The notes under the pieces: model-generated
What the model was told of the DNA's origin: nothing
Database searches by the model: none
What the model saw: the letters and a program-made list of their open reading frames with translations, nothing else
Assembly (NCBI GenBank): GCA_034433615.1
Contig: DAOUAJ010000164.1
Location: forward strand, 1 to 6,396
DNA length: 6,396 nucleotides
From: DAOUAJ01 sp034433615
GTDB lineage: Bacteria; Chloroflexota; Anaerolineae; DUEN01
Reading direction: 5' to 3'
Shown here: piece after piece, positions 1 through 4,874 of the stretch
Layout of the letters: the number at the start of each line of letters is the position of its first letter
Position numbering within the stretch: position 1 is the stretch's first letter
Program-made: the position numbers and the translations under genes

Positions 1-2110
1 TGACGTGGAAGCACTGGCCGGGATGTTGTCCCCGGGCGGCGAAGTGGCGACGGCTTTCCCCGGTTACGAGTACCGCCCCCAGCAGGTGGAGATGCTGACT
101 GCCGTCGCTCGCGCTTTCAACGAGGGGTATCACCTGATGGTGGAAGCCGGCACCGGTACCGGCAAGTCGCTCGCCTACCTGTTACCTGCTATCCGCTTCG
201 CTCTAGACAACCGGGAGCGGGTCGTCGTCTCTACCAACACCATCAACCTGCAAGAACAGCTCTTCCACAAAGACTTGCCCGATCTCCAACGCATCCTGGG
301 CGAGAATGTCCGCTGCACATTGTTGAAGGGGCGCAGCAACTACTTATGTCCTCGCCGCTTCGAGGCGTTGTGTCGGGCGCCTGATCTGACGACGGCCGAG
401 ATGGACGTGATCGCCCGCACGCTGACCTGGCTGCCGACCACCACAACGGGAGACCAGATGGAGCTATTCCTCCCCTCCCCTACCGACCGCGTCGTCTGGA
501 ACCAGATCGCCAGCGAGCCGGGCAGTTGCACCGCCGAACGGTGCCTGCGTGAGCAGAAAGGCCGCTGCTACTTTTACCAGGCTCATCAGCAAGCCCAGAA
601 CGCTCACATTATCATCGTCAACCACGCGCTGCTGCTGTCGGACATTGCCGCTGAGAACCGCGTCCTGCCCGAATACACGCACCTGATCGTGGACGAGGCT
701 CACCACCTGGAAGAGGCCGCCACCCAGCAACTCGGCTTCACCGCCAGTGCCGAGAGCACAGCCCAACTGCTGGAGATGCTCCACTCATCCGGCCACCGTC
801 CTGGCCTGCTGGAGGAGGTGATCCTGCGCCTGCGTTCCGCCGTTGAGCCCGATATTCTGGCGGTGGTTCAGGCGCGCGTCCAGACCTTACAACACAACGT
901 CCGGGTCACCCGCACGGCGGTCACCCTTTTCTTCGATGCCGTCCTCGATTTTCTGCGCGAGCACTCGAAGCAACGCCTGGATGGCCCCTACGATGCCCGC
1001 GTGCTGTTGGACAGCGGAATGCGCAACCAGCCGGCATGGTCAGACCTGGAGATCGCGTGGGGTGAAATCAGCAAGAATTTCACGCAGTTGGTCTCACAGA
1101 TCGTCAGCCTGGCGAACGGGTTGAGCGAACTCAGTCACTACGAAATCCCCGACCTGGAGGGACTGATCACCGACCTGGGAGGCGCGGCCCACCGCCTAGC
1201 CGAGTACCGGGACCAGATGGGGGCCATTATCTCCGCGCCCGAGCCCAATGGCATCTACTGGGCGGAGGTGGCGGTACGTAATCATCAACTGAGCCTGAAG
1301 GCCGCACCGCTCCACGTTGGTCCCCTCGTGGACAAGCACCTCTTAAAGACCAAGCGCACTGTGATCATGACCTCTGCCACGTTGCGCACGGCGGCGTCGT
1401 TTAATTACATGCGGGAGCGGCTGTGCGCTCAAGATATGGAGGAGTTGGCCGTCGGCTCCCCCTTTAATTTCGAAGACCAGGCGCTCCTCTATCTTCCCGT
1501 TGATCTACCGGAGCCAGATCAGCCTGGCTACCAGGAAATGGTGGAACAGACGATCATCAATCTGGCCCGCGCCACCAACGGACGGCTCCTGGCCCTGTTC
1601 ACGTCCTACAGCCAACTGCGCCGCACGACGGAGGCCGTGGCCCAGGCATTGGTGCCGGAGGATTTCGTCATCTTCAGCCAGGGCGACGGCGCTTCACGCG
1701 TGCAGTTGTTGCACGGGTTCCGTACCACGCCGAAGGCGGTGCTGTTGGGCACCCGCAGCTTCTGGGAAGGGATAGACGTCGTGGGCGAAGCGCTGAGCGC
1801 GTTGGTGATCTGCCGGCTCCCCTTCGCGGTGCCCAACGATCCCATTATCCAGGCACGCAGTCAGACTTTCAACGACCCCTTCAACGAATACTATCTGCCC
1901 GATGCCATCCTGCGCTTCCGCCAGGGATTCGGCCGGCTGATCCGTAGCCGCCAGGATGCTGGCATCTGCGTAATCCTCGACCGGCGTGTGCTCAGCAAGT
2001 CATACGGCAGCCTGTTCCTCAAGTCGCTGCCCAAGTGCTACGAGATGCGCTGGCCGTTGGCTCGGCTGCCCGAGGTCGCGACCCGTTGGCTCGCCCGCGG
2101 CCGGGCCTGA
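1..2110 (+). CDS. dinG: DinG-family Fe-S helicase (XPD-like), 5'-truncated; probably the helicase part of an exonuclease-helicase fusion
   Basis: ATP-dependent DNA helicase of the DinG/XPD branch of superfamily 2, expected to act in the cytoplasm on DNA repair or replication intermediates. Numbering residues from the GTG at base 5, the Walker A motif AGTGTGKS is at 48-55 and the DEAH box at 230-233. Four likely 4Fe-4S ligands lie between them: C115 in NYLC, then C175, C180 and C188 in a C-x4-C-x7-C cluster. The second RecA domain shows TSATL (456-460), GRLLALFTSYS (526-536), GTRSFWEGID (582-591) and the arginine-finger motif QGFGRLIR (640-647). The frame is open to the left edge and no ribosome site can be seen, so the GTG at 5 is probably not the true start. 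The first residues (MLSPGGEVA, then PGYEYRPQQVEM) resemble the junction found in DinG proteins with an N-terminal DnaQ-type 3'-5' exonuclease, so that domain is inferred to lie upstream. The stop is TGA at 2108-2110. No truncating lesion is visible inside the helicase part. Confidence 0.93.
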   Translation, partial: DVEALAGMLSPGGEVATAFPGYEYRPQQVEMLTAVARAFNEGYHLMVEAGTGTGKSLAYLLPAIRFALDNRERVVVSTNTINLQEQLFHKDLPDLQRILGENVRCTLLKGRSNYLCPRRFEALCRAPDLTTAEMDVIARTLTWLPTTTTGDQMELFLPSPTDRVVWNQIASEPGSCTAERCLREQKGRCYFYQAHQQAQNAHIIIVNHALLLSDIAAENRVLPEYTHLIVDEAHHLEEAATQQLGFTASAESTAQLLEMLHSSGHRPGLLEEVILRLRSAVEPDILAVVQARVQTLQHNVRVTRTAVTLFFDAVLDFLREHSKQRLDGPYDARVLLDSGMRNQPAWSDLEIAWGEISKNFTQLVSQIVSLANGLSELSHYEIPDLEGLITDLGGAAHRLAEYRDQMGAIISAPEPNGIYWAEVAVRNHQLSLKAAPLHVGPLVDKHLLKTKRTVIMTSATLRTAASFNYMRERLCAQDMEELAVGSPFNFEDQALLYLPVDLPEPDQPGYQEMVEQTIINLARATNGRLLALFTSYSQLRRTTEAVAQALVPEDFVIFSQGDGASRVQLLHGFRTTPKAVLLGTRSFWEGIDVVGEALSALVICRLPFAVPNDPIIQARSQTFNDPFNEYYLPDAILRFRQGFGRLIRSRQDAGICVILDRRVLSKSYGSLFLKSLPKCYEMRWPLARLPEVATRWLARGRA

Positions 2111-2290
2111 TCTCCACAGGCATCAAGTTAAGATTGTTTCCACCCCAGGGGTTTTCTGTTCAAGGGCGGACAAGTGTCCCTAAGGGGGTGGTGTGGAGGG
2201 GTGTGTCCCTCCGCAAAATAGTCCTTTTAGGCCTTTTACCTGCTCCTTTGGAGCCTCTGAGGGTGTCCTCAAGCCCATAGGCCCTACGCG
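2111..2290. other. Intergenic region rich in small hairpins, downstream of the helicase gene
   Basis: No credible gene is visible here. Several short perfect inverted repeats are: GGACA/TGTCC (2168-2179, 2-nt centre), GGAGGG/CCCTCC (2195-2200 with 2207-2212, extendable to 9 bp at 2192-2215 with one G-U), GCTCC/GGAGC (2242-2254) and TGAGG/CCTCA (2258-2271). Longer-range pairings are also possible: CTCCACA 2112-2118 with TGTGGAG 2192-2198, and CCACCCC 2140-2146 with GGGGTGG 2185-2191. The helicase transcript may end here. The T-runs at 2225-2228 and 2234-2237 follow the 2192-2215 hairpin only at a distance, so no textbook terminator can be named. The hairpins alone do not show whether this is a terminator cluster or a structured RNA. 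Confidence 0.5.
2192..2228 (+). terminator. Weak candidate terminator for the helicase gene
   Basis: A stem of up to 9 bp (2192-2200 with 2207-2215, one U-G wobble, 6-nt loop GTGTGT) is followed by AAATAGTCCTTTT. The T-run begins about 9 nt after the stem, which is farther than in efficient intrinsic terminators. It is listed only because it is the best candidate between the helicase stop and the next promoter. Confidence 0.25.
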
Positions 2291-2301
2291 TTGACACCCT
2301 C
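2259..2301. repeat. 9-bp inverted repeat overlapping the -35 box
   Basis: GAGGGTGTC (2259-2267) and GACACCCTC (2293-2301) are perfect inverse complements separated by 25 bp. The right arm covers four bases of the -35 hexamer. It could be a two-site operator or, in read-through RNA from the helicase gene, a hairpin. No known regulator is recognised. Confidence 0.4.
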
Positions 2302-2319
2302 TGCCATCCGTGTTATATT
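2291..2319 (+). promoter_or_regulatory. Sigma70-type promoter with extended -10, upstream of the cyclase gene
   Basis: The -35 box TTGACA (2291-2296) is a perfect consensus. A 17-nt spacer separates it from TATATT (2314-2319), which matches TATAAT at five of six positions. A TG at 2311-2312, one base before the -10, makes it an extended -10. Transcription is expected to begin near 2326-2327, giving the cyclase mRNA a leader of about 150 nt. It is the best promoter seen in the window. Confidence 0.8.
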
Positions 2320-2355
2320 GGTATCATCTCGTTCCTGACCCAGAGTGACTTCACC

Positions 2356-2379
2356 ATGCCGGTAGAATCAATCAGTTAA
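2356..2379 (+). CDS. Possible leader minicistron (7 codons)
   Basis: ATG CCG GTA GAA TCA ATC AGT TAA encodes MPVESIS about 30 nt after the predicted transcription start. Its stop codon directly abuts the 5' arm of the leader hairpin at 2380-2408. That position would suit translation-coupled control of the leader, but no clear Shine-Dalgarno sequence precedes it and the codons are not enriched for one amino acid. It may well be chance. Confidence 0.15.
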   Translation: MPVESIS

Positions 2380-2408
2380 GCTGGCACCCACTTAAAGTGG
2401 GTGCTGGC
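2380..2408 (+). promoter_or_regulatory. 12-bp hairpin in the cyclase mRNA leader
   Basis: Bases 2380-2391 pair with 2397-2408 around the loop TTAAA; ten pairs are Watson-Crick and two are G-U wobbles. The core CACCCACTT/AAGTGGGTG is also a near-perfect DNA palindrome. No T-run follows, so it is not an intrinsic terminator. It lies inside the predicted 5' leader, about 60 nt before the Shine-Dalgarno sequence. It could be an mRNA-stabilising stem, part of a regulatory RNA fold or an operator. It does not match a riboswitch class that I recognise. Confidence 0.5.
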
Positions 2409-2466
2409 GCGAGCCAATGCTCATCCTGACGAAGTTGCCCTTCTCATCACTTACCTCACCCCGTAT

Positions 2467-2470
2467 GGAG
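2467..2470 (+). promoter_or_regulatory. Shine-Dalgarno site of the cyclase gene
   Basis: GGAG stands 7 nt before the ATG at 2478 and supports that start. The start-codon region GATGAGCA (2477-2484) is an exact complement of TGCTCATC at 2418-2425, so access to this site could depend on leader folding. Confidence 0.7.
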
Positions 2471-2477
2471 AGACGAG

Positions 2478-3215
2478 ATGAGCACAACCGTCGCTGATCT
2501 GACTGCCTTGCTGACCCGGTTCGAGATCGTTGACCTTTCACCGCTGCTGGAGCGGGGTATCCCGCGCTGGCCTGCCCATCCTCATCTCATTATTGACCCT
2601 ACAGTGACCCACGAGCACGACGGTTACTATTGCCAGGCCCTTCACATCGCCGAACACACCGGCGCCCACGTGGACGCTCCTGCTCATGCCGTACCCCAGC
2701 GTATGACTGACACCATCGAGACGTTGCCTATTGATGCGCTGATCGGCCCGGCTGTGGTGTACGATTTCGCACCTCGCAACCTGGGGCCAGGTGATCTGCT
2801 ATCTGCCCGCGATTTCCTGACCTGGGAACGCAAGTATGGCGAGCGAGTCGGTCGCGGCGAGATCGCCCTGTTGCACTTCGGCTGGATGAAACACTGGCGG
2901 ACGGATGGCGGTTGGCGTTTCTACGCCGAGAACGAGCCTGGCCTGGACGAGAGCGCCGTCAAGCTGTTGGCCGAGCGCGGTGTGAAGGCTGTGGGTGCCG
3001 ACACTATCGCTGTAGACAAGGGGATGAAGGATGGTGTCAGCAGCCCCGCCTGGGGGCATCGCAAATATTGGCTGCCTGAAGGTATCTTGATCATTGAGAT
3101 GTTGGCTAACCTGGACAAGTTACCGGCTCGCTGCCTGTTCATGGCATTGCCGCTCAAGATCAAGAACGGCTCCGGCAGCCCGATCCGGCCCATCGCTTTG
3201 AAGCCGAAGGGTTAA
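2478..3215 (+). CDS. Cyclase-family metal-dependent hydrolase (kynurenine formamidase-like fold)
   Basis: A 245-residue protein of the cyclase superfamily (PF04199). This family includes arylformamidase KynB, isatin hydrolase and many uncharacterised amide or lactone hydrolases that bind divalent metal. The family signature H-x-G-T-H-x-D-x-P-x-H appears as HTGAHVDAPAH at 60-70, giving probable ligands H60, H64 and D66 plus H70; the usual Thr after Gly is Ala here. Further family blocks are VGADTIAVD (172-180), H194 and E207 in the HRKYWLPEGILIIE stretch, and LPLKIKNGSGSPIRPIAL near the end. There is no signal peptide, so it is probably cytoplasmic. It is somewhat longer than KynB (about 210 residues), and no tryptophan-degradation gene is nearby, so the substrate stays open and no symbol is given. 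The ATG at 2478 has GGAG 7 nt upstream and its own strong promoter. The downstream gene begins after 75 bp without an obvious terminator between. Confidence 0.92.
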   Translation: MSTTVADLTALLTRFEIVDLSPLLERGIPRWPAHPHLIIDPTVTHEHDGYYCQALHIAEHTGAHVDAPAHAVPQRMTDTIETLPIDALIGPAVVYDFAPRNLGPGDLLSARDFLTWERKYGERVGRGEIALLHFGWMKHWRTDGGWRFYAENEPGLDESAVKLLAERGVKAVGADTIAVDKGMKDGVSSPAWGHRKYWLPEGILIIEMLANLDKLPARCLFMALPLKIKNGSGSPIRPIALKPKG

Positions 3216-3278
3216 GACAGGGATTTAGCGATTATCTGGAAAGAGGAAATGGTCAGAACCGGATCGTGATAGGGTGGT

Positions 3279-3284
3279 GGGGAG
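3279..3284 (+). promoter_or_regulatory. Shine-Dalgarno site of the DUF4129 gene
   Basis: GGGGAG lies 6 nt before the ATG at 3291. An in-frame TGA at 3267-3269 limits how far the coding region can extend upstream, so the 3291 start is well supported. Confidence 0.65.
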
Positions 3285-3290
3285 TGCGGC

Positions 3291-4793
3291 ATGATTTGGA
3301 GGTGCTGGAACTGGCTGAGCGGCGCTATGTTGCCCCTGGCGATGGCCGTCCTGCGGGTATGCTGGCTGTGGCCATGGCTGGAACTCGCCCGCACCTGGCT
3401 GGCACCCACTTACCAGGGGGCCTTGCTGCCCGTGCCGCTGATCGCCGGGCTACCTTTGGGCGGCATGGCGATGGCGCGCTGGGCTACCACAAACCTGAAG
3501 GGTTTCCGAAGCCCTTTGAGTTTGTGGCGTGCGCGCCTGGTAGTGGCCGGCGGTGGCCTGGCGATCATCGCCCTGGTGCTGTGGTGGCAGTTCTATCATA
3601 CTCAGTATCGCCTGTGGGACGTCCGTTGGGCCGGTGCACTGAGTCTGGAACTGGTTCACTGGGACAACGCAGTGCCACCACCGCTGATCACGTTATTAGC
3701 AGTCGCCTATCTGTGGCTGCGGGGCATGTTAGATGGACGTCGCCCGTTGTTACATGACGACATCTGGGGCGCATTCACCACCGGTTTCATCGCGCTGGTG
3801 CTATTCATCGTGGCGGCAACAACTGAAAGAGACAGACCGCCGGCGGGCATTGACAGGCTGGTGCTGCTCTTCTTCGTTGCGGGCATGGCAGCCCTGGCCC
3901 TCTCCAGCCTGGAAGCCGCGCGGGGGCCAGGGCAGCCAGCCCAGATGCAAGTCAAACTCAACCGCTACTGGTTGATCAGCATCCTCTTTGTCATTGCCGG
4001 CCTGTTGGGGTTAGGGCTGGCCCTGAGTGCCCTGATCGCGCCGGAGGATGTGGCCCGAGCCCTGGATTGGATGGGCGTCATCCTGAACATGCTAGGGCGC
4101 CTGTTGTACACCCTCCTCTCCATCCTAACCTATCTCCTGTTCCTGATCCTCTACCCCCTGGTGCTGGCCCTGGTGTCTTTAGCCCAATGGCTGTGGGCAT
4201 TGCTCGGCGCGGTGCTGCCCCTGTCGCCACCCCAGATGCCAGAACTGGAGCATATGCTGGAAAGGATGTCCAAAGGCGCTATGACGGTGCCGGAGGAACT
4301 ACGCTGGGTCGGGCTGATCGGTCTGCTCTTGCTGATCGGGCTGGCCTTTGCCCTGGCCCTGCAGCGGTTCCAGATCGGGGTCGAAGAGGGGATCGAGGAA
4401 ACGCGAGAGGTGATTTTCTCAAGCAATCTCCTGCGCGACCAGTTGTCCGCGTTGTGGCGCCGATGGTTGCGGCGATTACACGGCCTGATCCCCGTCATAT
4501 CCAATCCATTTCTGTCCCTGGAAGACGAGATCCACACCCGGCGGGCCATCCGGGCAATCTACCAGGCGCTGCTCGCGGCGGCCAGGGGACGGGGGTGGCC
4601 CAGGCGACGCAGCCAGACCCCCATCGAGTATCGGCACGAGTTGGGAGATGAACTGACCGACGCCCGAGACGCGCTGGAGACCATCACCGACGGGTACATG
4701 CAGGCTCGCTACGCCTGGACATCACCCTCGATGGCACAGGTAGAACGTGTCCGCCGGGCATGGGAGCAAATTCAGACGGCGATAAGGCAGTGA
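3291..4793 (+). CDS. Polytopic membrane protein with C-terminal DUF4129 domain
   Basis: A 500-residue integral membrane protein of unknown function. Hydrophobic stretches suggest about nine or ten transmembrane helices, near residues 12-30, 44-63, 83-99, 131-144, 160-176, 188-206, 226-249, 262-283, 284-310 and 338-357. A charged region (361-415) then leads to a soluble tail at about 417-496. The tail matches the DUF4129 pattern (PF13559): RAIRAIYQALLAAARGRG, then the TPIEYRHEL block at 443-451, and ARYAWTSPS at 472-480. DUF4129 is known as the C-terminal part of TgpA-like membrane transglutaminases and of free-standing membrane proteins, often near MoxR and DUF58 genes. No transglutaminase Cys-His-Asp core is seen here, and no MoxR or DUF58 gene is within the window. 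The gene follows the cyclase gene by 75 bp on the same strand and may be cotranscribed, with transcription ending at the terminator 9 bp past its TGA. Role unknown; a cell-envelope function is only a guess. Confidence 0.85.
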   Translation: MIWRCWNWLSGAMLPLAMAVLRVCWLWPWLELARTWLAPTYQGALLPVPLIAGLPLGGMAMARWATTNLKGFRSPLSLWRARLVVAGGGLAIIALVLWWQFYHTQYRLWDVRWAGALSLELVHWDNAVPPPLITLLAVAYLWLRGMLDGRRPLLHDDIWGAFTTGFIALVLFIVAATTERDRPPAGIDRLVLLFFVAGMAALALSSLEAARGPGQPAQMQVKLNRYWLISILFVIAGLLGLGLALSALIAPEDVARALDWMGVILNMLGRLLYTLLSILTYLLFLILYPLVLALVSLAQWLWALLGAVLPLSPPQMPELEHMLERMSKGAMTVPEELRWVGLIGLLLLIGLAFALALQRFQIGVEEGIEETREVIFSSNLLRDQLSALWRRWLRRLHGLIPVISNPFLSLEDEIHTRRAIRAIYQALLAAARGRGWPRRRSQTPIEYRHELGDELTDARDALETITDGYMQARYAWTSPSMAQVERVRRAWEQIQTAIRQ

Positions 4794-4801
4794 GCCTAAC
4801 C

Positions 4802-4846
4802 ACCCTCCCGCAGCCCGATCAAGACTGCGGGAGGGTTTCTATTTTA
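4802..4846 (+). terminator. Intrinsic terminator after the DUF4129 gene
   Basis: ACCCTCCCGCAG (4802-4813) pairs perfectly with CTGCGGGAGGGT (4825-4836) as a 12-bp GC-rich stem with an 11-nt loop. The T-rich tail TTCTATTTTA (4837-4846) follows at once. It begins 8 bp after the TGA of the membrane-protein gene. On the opposite strand the stem is not followed by a T-run, so its main use is for rightward transcription. It would still present a GC hairpin to the converging gene. Confidence 0.88.
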
Positions 4847-4867
4847 GCGGCATTGGGCTGCGGGAGG
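4804..4867. repeat. 13-bp inverted repeat overlapping the terminator (alternative stem)
   Basis: CCTCCCGCAGCCC (4804-4816) is the exact inverse complement of GGGCTGCGGGAGG (4855-4867). The right arm partly repeats the terminator's own right arm: CTGCGGGAGG occurs at 4825-4834 and again at 4858-4867. The left arm can therefore form either the short terminator stem or a longer stem enclosing the T-tract, but not both. The second copy sits between the terminator and the stop codon of the converging gene. Confidence 0.6.
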
Positions 4868-4874
4868 CTGAGCT

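Noticed and set aside
2035..2280. 81-codon + strand frame running from the helicase end into the intergenic region
   Set aside because: Its first part overlaps the helicase gene in another frame and the rest crosses the hairpin cluster. There is no ribosome site and no recognisable protein character.
2380..2408. Leader hairpin as a terminator of the helicase gene or an attenuator
   Set aside because: No T-run follows the 3' arm (the sequence continues GCGAGCC), and it lies downstream of a strong promoter.
2111..2477. Known riboswitch, T-box or tRNA in the intergenic region
   Set aside because: I see no T-box sequence, no tRNA cloverleaf with a TTCGA arm and CCA end, and no core motif of a riboswitch class I can recognise.
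2478..3215. Calling the cyclase-family gene kynB
   Set aside because: The fold and ligands fit, but the length exceeds typical KynB and no tryptophan-catabolism neighbours are seen; the family covers many other substrates.
3249..3269. Six-codon frame MVRTGS between the cyclase and DUF4129 genes
   Set aside because: The AGAGG before it is only 2 nt from the ATG, too close for good initiation, and such short frames are expected by chance.
3266..3757. 163-codon + strand frame starting just before the DUF4129 gene
   Set aside because: It overlaps the start of the well-supported membrane-protein frame. Its Arg/Gly/Pro-rich translation resembles no family, and its start is not better placed for the ribosome site.
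4067..4651. Long + strand open frame of 194 codons
   Set aside because: It lies wholly within the membrane-protein gene in another frame. Its Pro/Arg/Ala-rich translation is typical of high-GC shadow frames, and it has no own ribosome site.
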